Notes: a model not told the origin generated them from the sequence alone. A stretch of DNA of 53,702 nt from Pseudomonadales bacterium (GCA_002708905.1 PAPM01000028.1:1-53702), one strand, 5' to 3'; counted from the stretch's first letter, positions 20,255 through 29,914 are shown. Numbers and translations are program-made.

Positions 20255-20899
20255 ATGAGAAAGAAGCCCAAGCAAAAACGTTCCCGTCAGATGGTGGATG
20301 CTTTGATTGAGGCGACGGCCAAGTGCGTGACGGAGCTGGGGCTGGACGGCATTACCACCCATCACATTGCGGAGACGGCCGGGGTGAGTGTTGGCTCGCT
20401 GTACCAGTACTTTGATGACAAGGAAGCCCTGGTGGAAGCCCTGGTGGACAAGCTGGCCAATGAGATATCGGAAGCACTGCGCAGGCTGCCGCTGATTGAG
20501 CAGACCATGATGGAACAGGCCGGCGGAGCGGAGGGTACTGCCGGCCTGAAGGGCAACGTGAATATGATCATTCAGTTCGGGTTTGCGCTGCTCAATTCCC
20601 GGGATGGACTGTATCTGGAACTGGTGCGCAACTGGCACAGTCTGCCCACCGATCGTGTGATGGATATCCTGCAGCAGACCTTTATGGATCTGTCCCGGGT
20701 GTATTTCCTTAAGAACTACCAGAACACGCCCATCGAAGATCTGCATGTTCGCATTTTCATTATTGCCAACAGCGTCATGTTCACCATGGTGCGTTACATC
20801 GGTCAGCCCCGCATGCTGATGTCCCAGGAGGAAATCACCAAGGGGTTGACTGAAATGGTGGTGGGCTATTTAAGCGGACCAGGAGAAACCGAGTACTAA
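20255..20899 (+). CDS. TetR-family regulator 2
   Basis: 214 aa. The N-terminal helix-turn-helix is clear (CVTELGLDGITTHHIAETAGVSVGSLYQYFDDKEAL), with a TetR-type C-terminal domain. GGGAG precedes the ATG. It is divergent from the MpaB2-P450-SDR operon with palindromes between, so repression of that operon and itself is likely. The stop overlaps the convergent molybdoenzyme gene by 4 bp. It resembles regulator 1 in the DNA-binding helix region (SLYQYF / TLYQYF), as is usual for the family. Confidence 0.93.
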   Translation: MRKKPKQKRSRQMVDALIEATAKCVTELGLDGITTHHIAETAGVSVGSLYQYFDDKEALVEALVDKLANEISEALRRLPLIEQTMMEQAGGAEGTAGLKGNVNMIIQFGFALLNSRDGLYLELVRNWHSLPTDRVMDILQQTFMDLSRVYFLKNYQNTPIEDLHVRIFIIANSVMFTMVRYIGQPRMLMSQEEITKGLTEMVVGYLSGPGETEY

Positions 20900-23022
20900 C
20901 GCGCTTCCACCTGTACCTTGATCCCGGTCATATGGGCCTGGTTACTGAGTTTCTCGAAACTGCCGGGACCGGTGGGCAGCAACTGATTGACATTAGTGCC
21001 TGGATATTCGCTGGCAATGCGTAACCCCGGCGTGCGTTGATTTCCCCAGCCATGTGTCATGGCCACGGTACCCTGACGCAGGCTGTCATCAATGTGAATG
21101 CGTGCGGCAATGCGTCCCCATTGATTAAACACCTGCACCTGCTGGCCTTCCTGCAAGTTACGCTGCAGTGCGTCCTGCGGCGATATGTGCAGTGGATTAT
21201 CGAGCTGATGCTCCCGTTTCAGCTCGCTGACGTTGTGATACCAGCTGTTTTGCATGTAGTTGGTGCGCAGGCTGATCAGTTTCAGTTGATCTTTGGGTTC
21301 GGCCCTCAGCTCCACAAAAATTTTGTGAGCCTGCTCGATGGCTTCGGCAAACAGGGGCGGGCAGCAGTCCACTTTTTTATCTTCCGTCTGCAACCAGTCA
21401 CGGTAGAAGCGCCCGGTGGGGATTTCCGGCAATGTTACGGAATGACAGGGGGCTGCTTTCAATTCTTCCAGGGTTAAACCGGCATAACCCAGCATTTTGT
21501 TGAGTCGTCCGAAGGGATCGGGATTGTCGCTGCCATCGAACAGGGAATGGAAGCCGAGAGCCTGTTCCAACTTGCCCAGTATCCACCATTCCGGTTTGCG
21601 CTGGGCTTTGGGTTGCACCACAGCATCGGTGTATTGAACATAGGGTTCAGCCTGCATGCCTAGTCCACAGATGTTGATGTCCGGGCGTTCCAACATGTCG
21701 GCACAGGGCAGCAGGTAGTCGGCGTATTCGCCGCTGGCGTTGCGGACCAGGTCCAGCACAATAATCAAATCCAGTTGCGCAAAGGCTTCGCGGATACGTT
21801 GTTCGCCGCCCATGGAGAGGATGGGATTACCGGCGATGATGATCAATGCCTTGATGGGCGTGCTGTCTTTCAATATCAGATCAGGCAGCAGGTTGCCCGG
21901 CAGCGCACCGCGTATTGTCCGCAGTTCCCCATGTTCACTGTTGAAAAAGATTGATTCCGGCTCCAGGCTCCGCATGGCACCGGCTTTAGCGGCAGGATAG
22001 AAACCCAGTGAATATAAATTGCCGCCGGGGACATCGAGATTGCCGGTGACAAAGCTCAGCATCTGCAATAACCAATAGCATAGGGTTCCCTGGCGCCCCA
22101 TGTTAACGCCGGTAGACATATGGACACAGGCCGACTCGGCCCGGGCAAAATCCAACGCGGTCTGGCGAATGCTGGCTGCGTCGATACCGGTGATGTCTGC
22201 CACGGAGTCAGCATCATAGGGTGCGATAAACTGACGCAGCCCTTCTACATGTTTGCCGTGTTCAGCCAATGCATCCCGATCGAACCCCACCTGCGCGTCG
22301 ATCTCATGGAGCAGGGCGGCTAACAGATACAGGTCCGTGTCCGGTTTGATCTGCAACACTTCTCCGGTGGCAGCGGTGGCGGATTCAATCCGGCGTGGAT
22401 TGATGAACTTGATGGTGGCACCGTTCTTCTTTGCCTGTTTCAGTTGTCCCATGGGATTGGCCATGGACACAAACGACATATGGGACACCTTTGGATTTTC
22501 ACCAAAGATCAGGGCGTAACGGGTACGGGCCAGATCGGGAATAGGGTGCAGGGTGCTGGTGCCGAACACGGCCTCTGCTCCGGCAAATTTGTTACTGCAA
22601 TCCTGGGTGCCGGAGTTGAACAGGCGGCGCACACCCAGCTGGGTGAAGAACGACATCATCGCCTGACTGCCCAATGCATTGAATGCGGTGGGGTTGCCCA
22701 CGTAAGCGGCAATGGCATCGGTGCCGAAGCGTTCCTGTATTGATTTCAATTGCGATGCGATGTCTGCCAACGTTTGATCCCAACTTTGTTCCACAAAGGC
22801 AGCGGGTTCTGATTTCGGGTTGACCCGTTTCAGCGGCGTATCAAGGCGGTCCGGGTCTTCGTGGATCGCCTGAAAATTGATGCCTTTGTGACAGGCGAAG
22901 CCGCGGCTGACAGGATGCTCCCGGTCCGGAACCAATTTAATCAAACGATCATTTTCCACCTCTGCTACCAGCGCGCAGGAAGGCTCGCAAACCCGGCAAA
23001 ATGTGTGTTTCTTTTCTGTCAT
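20896..23022 (-). CDS. Molybdopterin oxidoreductase B (cytoplasmic)
   Basis: 708 aa, DMSO-reductase superfamily. An N-terminal [4Fe-4S] site is formed by Cys9, Cys12, Cys16 and Cys44; a likely Mo ligand is Cys142 in TQDCSNK, as in Cys-ligated formate/nitrate-type enzymes. The C-terminal molydop-binding domain is present (PGDALQ-like ISPQDALQRNL...GTVAMTHGWGN). There is no Tat signal, so it is cytoplasmic. It starts 2 bp after the paralogue at 23025-25391. No Fe-S electron-transfer or membrane subunit is encoded nearby. The substrate is unknown. Confidence 0.92.
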   Translation of the reverse strand: MTEKKHTFCRVCEPSCALVAEVENDRLIKLVPDREHPVSRGFACHKGINFQAIHEDPDRLDTPLKRVNPKSEPAAFVEQSWDQTLADIASQLKSIQERFGTDAIAAYVGNPTAFNALGSQAMMSFFTQLGVRRLFNSGTQDCSNKFAGAEAVFGTSTLHPIPDLARTRYALIFGENPKVSHMSFVSMANPMGQLKQAKKNGATIKFINPRRIESATAATGEVLQIKPDTDLYLLAALLHEIDAQVGFDRDALAEHGKHVEGLRQFIAPYDADSVADITGIDAASIRQTALDFARAESACVHMSTGVNMGRQGTLCYWLLQMLSFVTGNLDVPGGNLYSLGFYPAAKAGAMRSLEPESIFFNSEHGELRTIRGALPGNLLPDLILKDSTPIKALIIIAGNPILSMGGEQRIREAFAQLDLIIVLDLVRNASGEYADYLLPCADMLERPDINICGLGMQAEPYVQYTDAVVQPKAQRKPEWWILGKLEQALGFHSLFDGSDNPDPFGRLNKMLGYAGLTLEELKAAPCHSVTLPEIPTGRFYRDWLQTEDKKVDCCPPLFAEAIEQAHKIFVELRAEPKDQLKLISLRTNYMQNSWYHNVSELKREHQLDNPLHISPQDALQRNLQEGQQVQVFNQWGRIAARIHIDDSLRQGTVAMTHGWGNQRTPGLRIASEYPGTNVNQLLPTGPGSFEKLSNQAHMTGIKVQVEAR

Positions 23023-23024
23023 GC

Positions 23025-25391
23025 CTAAACCACCGCAGCCTGTTTCGTTGTCGGTTCCTGTTTGAATTTTGCTGCCGCCGTAACCCGGACCGGCACCCCA
23101 TTGATCACGGCCATTCCAGTGAGTCCATCTACTAATGTGTGATCGGTGATGTCGTTCATGCTTACGCCGGCTTTTTTCGCTGCATTTGATAGTGCGGCAC
23201 CCTCACGGTGATGCCCCCAACCATGGGGCATGCTCACCACACCGGGCATAATGTCGTCGCTCACCCACAGGGGGAGTTCCAGTTCGCCTGTCGCCGATTG
23301 CACACGGACAGTTTGACCATCCTGCAAGCCAAGCCGATTGGCATCCCGGTTGGACATCATCAGATTGCAACGGTTTTTTCCTTTGATGAGGCGGTTGCTG
23401 TTGTGCATCCAGGAGTTGTTGCTGCGAACATGGCGGCGTCCGATCAGCAGCAGCGCATCCTGCGGACCGGCGGCCGGCAGATTGGCACGCAGTCGTTGCA
23501 AGTCGTGCAAAAATAATGGCGGCGCCAGGTCCACTTTGCCGTCCCTGGTGAAGATACGGTGGGCGAGCATGGGCTGCAGCGGACCCAGGTCAATACCGTG
23601 GGGGTGTTGTTTCACTTCGTTCAGGTCCAGGCGGGGAAAGTCCACCGGGCTGTTGGCGGTGATATTGCCGTAGGCTGAAGACTGCAGGGCGGCTCTCAGC
23701 CCGCGGTTGCGCCGGGTCATCTGTTGCAGGCCGTTGGACACCACACGCTTGACGGACTGGGTCAACTTGCGGGTGGCAGACAGTTTGCCCAGGATCTGCA
23801 GCATCAGATAGGTAACCGGCAGGCCCTTGCCATAGGGGCCCAGCTTGATCAGCCAGTCCAGCATGCCTTCATCGGTGAGACGTTTGATCAGCGCCAGCTT
23901 GGCTCGTGCGGCGACTTTCTTCATTGCGGAAGTGGATTCTAATCTGGCGGTAAGTTCCGCCAGAATCTGCCAGTCGTGTAGCGCACCTTCCGGTGGTTTG
24001 AGTAATGGGGGTGAATATTTTACCGTGTTGCGAATGGCGACACTGTGCAGGCCGAGTTCGTAATGCCCGTGTTCCAGCGGGCCTGTGGGTGGCAAAATAA
24101 TATCGGCGTGTTTGGTGGTTTCGTTCAGGTAGATGTCAATACAGACCATGTATTCCAGTTGATCAAACGCCTTTTCCAGTAATTTTCCATTGGGAACCGA
24201 GAGCACCGGGTTGCCCGCATGGGTGATCATGGCTTTGATCTGTCCGCTTCCTGGAGTAAGAATTTCCTCCGCCATGGTGGCCACCGGAATCTCACCGGCA
24301 AATTCCGGCAGGTTTCGTACCCGTGAGCGCCAGCGGTCAAAACTGCCGGTTTCCCCCACTGCGGCGGACAGCCCCACCAAGTCGATGGCCGGTAGCGTAA
24401 ACATCAAACCACCGGCTTTATCCAGATTGCCGGTAATGATGTTCAGGGTGTAGATCAGCCAGGCGTTGATGGAGCTGAATTGCGAGGTGGAGATTCCCAC
24501 CCGGCCGTAGGCAATAGCCCGGGGCGCCGTCGCAAATTCCCGGGCCAGACGTTCAATATCCGCTTTGGCAATGCCGGTGATGGGAGCCACCTGCTCCGGA
24601 GTGAACAGTTTCACCGCTTCCTGCAGTGGTTCCAGATTTTTTAACCGGCCCCTCGCCACGCCTTCGTTCTGCAGCTGCTCGCGGAAGATGACATGCAACA
24701 GGGCCAGCAGGAACAGGGCATCGGTACCGGGTTTGATGAACTGATGTTCCGAGGCGATGGCAGCGGATTCGGTTTTGCGGGGATCCAGGACCACAAAGCG
24801 GCCACCCCGTTGTTGCAGGCGTTGCAGTCGGGCCTTGATATTCGGGGCCGTCATCACGCTGCCGTTGGACGCCAATGGATTGGCCCCCAGGCAGAGAAAA
24901 TAGTCGGTGCGGTCCAGGTCGGGAATGGGAAAGTCCGCAAAATGGCCGAACATTTCCTTGCAGGCCAGCATGTGGGGCAACTGGTCACAGGAGGTGGCGG
25001 AAAAGCGGGACCTGGTATCCAGTGCGGCAATAAACGGGGCAAGCATCAGCAGCGCCCCGTGATTGTGGGCTGTGGGGTTACCGACGTAAAGCCCGACCGC
25101 ATCGCGGGAATACTGCTTTTGTATGCGTTGCAGATTGGTGGCGATCTCATCAAACGCCTGCGGCCAGCTGATTTCCTGCCAGCCATCCGCCGTTCTCTTC
25201 AGCGGTTTGCGCAAACGGTCAGGGTCTTGCTGCAGGTCCTGCAGGGCCACGGCTTTGGGGCAGATATGCCCTTCCGACAAAGGGTCGTTTGCATCCCCTT
25301 TGATGGATAAAATCTCGCCATTTGCGTGCGTGATTTCCAGGCCACAGCTGGCCTCACAAATATTGCAGGTGCGGTAATGTATGTTCACCAT
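23025..25391 (-). CDS. Molybdopterin oxidoreductase A (cytoplasmic)
   Basis: 788 aa from the ATG at 25391. An ATG 18 bp earlier is in frame, but the chosen start places the [4Fe-4S] cysteines at 9, 12, 16 and 44, exactly as in the downstream paralogue. The probable Mo ligand is Cys135 in TSCDQLPH. The C-terminal molybdopterin-binding domain has GVVSMPHGWGHHREGA. No Tat signal is present. It is first in a two-gene operon and divergent from the histidine kinase gene at 25563. It shares with copy B the NPTAHNHG / NPTAFNALG block and other landmarks, so the pair arose by an old duplication. Confidence 0.92.
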   Translation of the reverse strand: MVNIHYRTCNICEASCGLEITHANGEILSIKGDANDPLSEGHICPKAVALQDLQQDPDRLRKPLKRTADGWQEISWPQAFDEIATNLQRIQKQYSRDAVGLYVGNPTAHNHGALLMLAPFIAALDTRSRFSATSCDQLPHMLACKEMFGHFADFPIPDLDRTDYFLCLGANPLASNGSVMTAPNIKARLQRLQQRGGRFVVLDPRKTESAAIASEHQFIKPGTDALFLLALLHVIFREQLQNEGVARGRLKNLEPLQEAVKLFTPEQVAPITGIAKADIERLAREFATAPRAIAYGRVGISTSQFSSINAWLIYTLNIITGNLDKAGGLMFTLPAIDLVGLSAAVGETGSFDRWRSRVRNLPEFAGEIPVATMAEEILTPGSGQIKAMITHAGNPVLSVPNGKLLEKAFDQLEYMVCIDIYLNETTKHADIILPPTGPLEHGHYELGLHSVAIRNTVKYSPPLLKPPEGALHDWQILAELTARLESTSAMKKVAARAKLALIKRLTDEGMLDWLIKLGPYGKGLPVTYLMLQILGKLSATRKLTQSVKRVVSNGLQQMTRRNRGLRAALQSSAYGNITANSPVDFPRLDLNEVKQHPHGIDLGPLQPMLAHRIFTRDGKVDLAPPLFLHDLQRLRANLPAAGPQDALLLIGRRHVRSNNSWMHNSNRLIKGKNRCNLMMSNRDANRLGLQDGQTVRVQSATGELELPLWVSDDIMPGVVSMPHGWGHHREGAALSNAAKKAGVSMNDITDHTLVDGLTGMAVINGVPVRVTAAAKFKQEPTTKQAAVV

Positions 25392-25562
25392 GTCGAGCCC
25401 CGACCTCATCTTTTTTATTTTGCGTCGTCAACAGAGTCCTAGAAGCCTTTGGTTGATTCAATGTCCAAAACATACAAATTTGCGGTGGTCTAAGGTCAGC
25501 CTGCAAAACGGCCGCATCTGCACTAGTCTTAGGGTGTTGGCCATGTCATGAAAGGAACGGCC

Positions 25563-27140
25563 GTGAACGCGCGCTATGGACTGCAAATGCTGCTTCTGGT
25601 GGAAGACCAGACCCGTTCAGAACTGGCACTGCCAGAACTGGAGCGGACCCTGGGCTGCAACCTGGTGTACCTGAACGGGATGGAAGCCCTGTCCCGGCAG
25701 CAAGCCACTGCCCCGGTCGCATTGCTGGAAGTCACCCGTGATAATCATTCTGCACTGGCCAAACATCTTCAGGGCGAATTCCAGGTCCTGCCCTATGATC
25801 ACTTAATCCTGTTCCAGCGCCAACCCGGCCCTATTGACCTGGAACCTTTCTGGCAATGCCGCCTGGCCCTGTATGTGCCTGTTTTTTCCGGATTTGATGG
25901 TCTCTATTGCGCACTGGACCAGTTCTTCTCCCAGCAACGTGAGATTTCAACGCTCCGGCATCAGCTGCAGGAAGCCAGCGATATTGCCATGTTGTCCATG
26001 TCTGCCAGCAGTCAACTGGGTGAGATCATTCGTTTTCTGGAAAAGAGCTATGAGTGCAACGACTATGACCAGCTGGGTGAACTCCTTAATCAGACCCTGG
26101 AGCGTTTGGGCGTGGCGGGCTGTGGCCTGATTGAAGCCAGTGATGGTGGTGTGGTGTATTTTGGCCTGGAAGACCGCCAGGATGCCTGGCAGCGGTTGAT
26201 GGTGGAGATGCGGAGCAAAGGGCGCTTTGTAGATCTGGAAAACCGGACCATCACCAACTTCGATAACATCAGTGTTATGGCACGCAATATGCCGGAAGTG
26301 GGGTCCGAGCCCTACGGCCGTATGAAAGATATGCTGTTCACCTTGGTGGAAGGAGCTGAGGCCCGGGTAAAAACCCTGGCGCTGGAACGGGCGGTCTCGC
26401 TCTCAGAGAAATCGAAGTCCACGTTTCTGAGGGTGATGTCCCATGAATTGCGTACCCCCATGAACGCCATTCTCGGATTCAGCAGTCGCCTGGAGACCAA
26501 ACCCATTGGCTCCGCTTTTAACCAGCGGGAGCAATCGGCCATCGGCATGATTCAAGACAATGCCAACCGGCTGATGGAAATGATCGAGGATCTGGAAGAT
26601 CTCAGCGGTGTCAGCGTGGACAGTCAATCTGCCAAGAGCAAGGTATTGGTGAGTGACGTGCTGGCCAGCGTGATTCGGGTGGCGCGGGAGCAGGCTGATG
26701 CCAAAGGCATAGAGTTTACTGCAGAGTTCAGCGAACCCGGCTTGCAGGCTGAGCTGGACCCGAAACGTTTGGCCCAGGTAGCGAAAAAACTCTGTTTCAA
26801 TGCGCTTAAATACACCAAGCAGGGATATATCCGACTTTCGGTAGACACCCGCTATGCCAGCGAGCAGGGCGAAATGGTAGTGTTAACCGTAGAGGATAGC
26901 GGGCAGGGCATGTCACCAGAGAAGCTCAATAGCCTGTTTCGTTCAGTGAGCCAGCTCTACGATGATTATGTGCACCATCATCAGGGCACCGGCCTGGGGA
27001 TTGCTGTCGTAAAAGAGTTTGTTGCTGAAATGGAAGGGGAGCTGGAGGTGAGGTCTGTAGAAGGTGAGGGTACCTGCTTCAAAGTCGTACTGCCCCGTTA
27101 CACTTCCAAAGCACCCGACGACGGCATTGCCTTGTTTTGA
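25563..27140 (+). CDS. Histidine kinase with degenerate receiver and GAF-like domains
   Basis: 525 aa from GTG 25563, chosen because AAGGA lies 6 bp upstream; an ATG at 25548 is also in frame. Residues about 5-120 look like a receiver-type fold lacking a clear phosphoacceptor pattern. Residues about 145-280 are a GAF-like region matching the protein at 7000-7767. HisKA follows with His294 in RVMSHELRTPMNA, then HATPase with NALKYT, DSGQGMS and GTGLGIAVVKEF. There are no membrane spans. No response regulator gene lies alongside. It is 108 bp upstream of the sortase target; a link is possible since dedicated kinases are known for Gram-negative sortase systems, but is not shown. Confidence 0.9.
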   Translation: MNARYGLQMLLLVEDQTRSELALPELERTLGCNLVYLNGMEALSRQQATAPVALLEVTRDNHSALAKHLQGEFQVLPYDHLILFQRQPGPIDLEPFWQCRLALYVPVFSGFDGLYCALDQFFSQQREISTLRHQLQEASDIAMLSMSASSQLGEIIRFLEKSYECNDYDQLGELLNQTLERLGVAGCGLIEASDGGVVYFGLEDRQDAWQRLMVEMRSKGRFVDLENRTITNFDNISVMARNMPEVGSEPYGRMKDMLFTLVEGAEARVKTLALERAVSLSEKSKSTFLRVMSHELRTPMNAILGFSSRLETKPIGSAFNQREQSAIGMIQDNANRLMEMIEDLEDLSGVSVDSQSAKSKVLVSDVLASVIRVAREQADAKGIEFTAEFSEPGLQAELDPKRLAQVAKKLCFNALKYTKQGYIRLSVDTRYASEQGEMVVLTVEDSGQGMSPEKLNSLFRSVSQLYDDYVHHHQGTGLGIAVVKEFVAEMEGELEVRSVEGEGTCFKVVLPRYTSKAPDDGIALF

Positions 27141-27248
27141 GTTGCCACAATTCATCATTTTTCCACCCGCACTTGCCACATTTCCGACCCGGCATTGCCC
27201 ATTTCACCTGTTGTACTGAACTCCATCATTAATTGATTGGGGTGAGTT

Positions 27249-29324
27249 ATGCGTTGTGTTTATCGGGCCGTCGTGGCCTTCCTTCTGCTGTTTATGTCTG
27301 TTTATGCTGCGGCCTTTGAAGAGGTTCACTATCGTTCCCTGGACGAAGTGGGCACCGGCAGTATGCTGGTGAAAGGTGAGCAGGGTTACCAGCCTTTTGT
27401 GCGCAGTGAGGCAGAGTTTGATGTACAGGTGAGTGGTCTGGTATCCCGCGTTACGCTGCGGCAGGGTTTTATCAATCCCTCCCGGGAATGGGTCGAGGCG
27501 GTTTATGTGCTGCCGTTACCTGAGGACAGTGCGGTTAATGCCATGCGCATTCGCATTGGCGAACGGGTAATCGAAGGGGAGATCAAGGAGAAGCAGGAAG
27601 CCAAACGCATCTACACAGAAGCGAAGGCCCAGGGCAAGAGGGCCGGTTTACTGCAGCAACAACGCCCCAATCTGTTCTCTACTCAAGTGGCGAATATTGG
27701 TCCCGGCGAGACCATCGAAGTGGAACTGACCTTTCTGCAAACCCTGCATTACCAAAGTGGTGAATTCGCCCTGCGCCTGCCGATGACGCTCACACCCCGT
27801 TATATCCCCGGTGCTCCCGTAGAGGAAACGCCACCGCAGGAGGTTCAGGGCTGGGCTTTCCCAACCGCACAAGTGCCCGACGCCAATCTCATTACTCCGC
27901 CCCAGACCCACAGTGCCGCTGCCGACCAGCTGGTGGCCCGGCTGGATATAAAAATTAATGCCGGCTTTGAGGTGGAAAACTTTGCTGCGCCCTATCACAA
28001 CATCAGGGTTACCCGATTGAGCAACGACTACCTGATCCGACCGGAACAGGATCAGGTTCCTATGGATCGTGACTTTGTTTTGCGTTGGAAACCGGTGGCG
28101 CAACAGGCTCCGGTGGCAGCGTATTTTGCCGAGCAGATATCCGGCCACGATCATGGCTTGATCATGGTGATGCCCCCGGCTGCTTCACCGTCACTGCAGA
28201 TTGGCCCGCGGGAATTGATTATGATTATCGACAGTTCCGGCTCCATGTCCGGGCAATCCATGGTGCAGGCCAAGCAGGCCGTGCAGATGGCACTGGCCCG
28301 TCTACGTCCTCAGGATCGGTTCAATATCATTGATTTTGATTCCGGGTTTCGCACACTGTTTGCCACTTCCACCCACGCTTCCGAGGGCGCTATCCGCCGC
28401 GCCCGCTTTTTTGTAGATGGCCTGACGGCGGATGGTGGCACCGAAATGTATGCGCCACTGCAGGCAGCGCTCACTCAATCCGTTCCCGGTGAAAGCGGGA
28501 AAAGTGAAGACAGCCTTACCCAGATTGTTTTTATCACCGACGGCAGTGTAGGCAACGAGAGCGCATTGTTCGAACTCATCCATGAAAAAATTGCGGATAA
28601 ACGGCTTTATACCGTGGGGATTGGTTCTGCCCCCAACGCCTATTTTATGCGTAAGGCCGCTGAATTCGGTCGGGGCACCTATACCTACATCGGCAGCACC
28701 GATGAAGTGCAAACCAGGATGGCGGATCTGTTCGGTAAGATCGAAAAGCCGGCGTTGACGCAGATTGCCATAACAATAAACGGCTCGGAGGCTGAGCTCT
28801 ACCAGCAGCCGGTGCCGGATCTGTTTGTGGGGGAACCACTGTTAATCAAGGCGCGTTTTGATCAGCCACCTGAGAATGTGGTAATCGAAGGGCGCTTTCA
28901 GGGTCAACCATGGCGTCGGGAGTTAAAGCTGCAATCCGGTGAACAGGCCGAGGGTATCGCTACCCTGTGGGCGCGGGCGAAAGTGGCCAACCTGATGGAT
29001 GAGGGCGTGCGTCAGGGCAATGCATCGCTGCACAAAGAAGACATTATCAAGTTGGGCATCGTACATCGCCTGGTAACGCAGTACACCAGTTTTGTGGCGG
29101 TTGACAAAACGCAGGTTCGTCCGCAAGACGCCCCCTTGAAACAGAATCAAATCGCTAACCGAATGCCGGCGGGCTCAAATCAGCTGGCGCCCACGGTAGG
29201 CTACCCCCGTACGGCGTTGGGGCTGCATTGGCACATGCTGATTGGCCTGGGCCTGTTCGGTTTGGCGTTGTTGTTATGGCAACGCAATGAATTTGGAGGG
29301 GCACAAGATGCGGACCTGGCGTAG
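27249..29324 (+). CDS. Gram-negative sortase target: VIT and von Willebrand A domains
   Basis: 691 aa. Signal peptide at about 1-21; VIT (inter-alpha-trypsin) domain at about 25-165; von Willebrand A domain at about 320-500 with the MIDAS motif Asp328-Ser330-Ser332; then a C-terminal hydrophobic anchor at about 661-677. This matches the family described as the marine proteobacterial sortase target, usually the only substrate of its partner sortase. The sorting signal here reads YPRTA (652-656) instead of LPxTG, and the tail after the anchor is acidic rather than basic. The sortase gene overlaps its 3' end by 17 bp. GGGGTGAG precedes the ATG. Confidence 0.93.
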   Translation: MRCVYRAVVAFLLLFMSVYAAAFEEVHYRSLDEVGTGSMLVKGEQGYQPFVRSEAEFDVQVSGLVSRVTLRQGFINPSREWVEAVYVLPLPEDSAVNAMRIRIGERVIEGEIKEKQEAKRIYTEAKAQGKRAGLLQQQRPNLFSTQVANIGPGETIEVELTFLQTLHYQSGEFALRLPMTLTPRYIPGAPVEETPPQEVQGWAFPTAQVPDANLITPPQTHSAAADQLVARLDIKINAGFEVENFAAPYHNIRVTRLSNDYLIRPEQDQVPMDRDFVLRWKPVAQQAPVAAYFAEQISGHDHGLIMVMPPAASPSLQIGPRELIMIIDSSGSMSGQSMVQAKQAVQMALARLRPQDRFNIIDFDSGFRTLFATSTHASEGAIRRARFFVDGLTADGGTEMYAPLQAALTQSVPGESGKSEDSLTQIVFITDGSVGNESALFELIHEKIADKRLYTVGIGSAPNAYFMRKAAEFGRGTYTYIGSTDEVQTRMADLFGKIEKPALTQIAITINGSEAELYQQPVPDLFVGEPLLIKARFDQPPENVVIEGRFQGQPWRRELKLQSGEQAEGIATLWARAKVANLMDEGVRQGNASLHKEDIIKLGIVHRLVTQYTSFVAVDKTQVRPQDAPLKQNQIANRMPAGSNQLAPTVGYPRTALGLHWHMLIGLGLFGLALLLWQRNEFGGAQDADLA

Positions 29325-29907
29325 GCGCATTGCGCTGCTGTTGATGGTGCTGGCATTCTGGTTTTTGGGAGAGAGTGCCTATATGACTGCCAAGGCTCAG
29401 CTGGCGCAGTATCTGCTGGACGAAGCCTGGCAAAAACACTTGCAGGATGGTCAGCCCCATCGCCCCTGGCCCTGGGCCGATACTTCGCCTTTGGCCCGGC
29501 TGGTGTTTCCACAGCAGGATAAAAAACTGGTGGTGTTGGCGGGCGCCAGTGGTCGTAACCTGGCCTTTGGTCCCGCCCATTTGAGTGCCAGTGTGCAACC
29601 GGGGCATACGGGAGTCAGTGTGATTGGTGGTCACCGTGATACCCACTTTGCCTTCCTGCGGGAAGTGGAATTGGGAGAGCAGTTCCTGCTGCAGTCCCGC
29701 GACGGTGGTTTGCAGTGGTATCAGATTGTGCAGATACAGGTGACGGACGTGCGTGATTCGGAAATTTCGTTACAGGCGGACGAACCAGTGTTGGCATTGG
29801 TAGCCTGTTACCCGTTCAATGCATTGGACAGCGGTGGTCCGTTGCGTTATCTGGTCATCGCCAGGCGGATACAGGGTGGGGCTGCCCTCAGCCCCACGCG
29901 AGTGTGA
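29308..29907 (+). CDS. Proteobacterial sortase (transpeptidase)
   Basis: 199 aa from the ATG at 29308, which has GGAGG 8 bp upstream and lies inside the target gene. An N-terminal membrane anchor (about 7-22) precedes the sortase fold. Catalytic His109 is in IGGHRDTHF, Cys167 in LVACYPF and Arg180 in PLRYLV. Sortases join a cleaved C-terminal signal of the target to an acceptor amine; the acceptor in Gram-negative bacteria is not known. The tight overlap with a single VIT/vWA protein marks it as the dedicated enzyme for that target. Only 7 bp separate its end from the convergent lnt gene. Confidence 0.93.
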   Translation: MRTWRRRIALLLMVLAFWFLGESAYMTAKAQLAQYLLDEAWQKHLQDGQPHRPWPWADTSPLARLVFPQQDKKLVVLAGASGRNLAFGPAHLSASVQPGHTGVSVIGGHRDTHFAFLREVELGEQFLLQSRDGGLQWYQIVQIQVTDVRDSEISLQADEPVLALVACYPFNALDSGGPLRYLVIARRIQGGAALSPTRV

Positions 29908-29914
29908 TCCGCTT

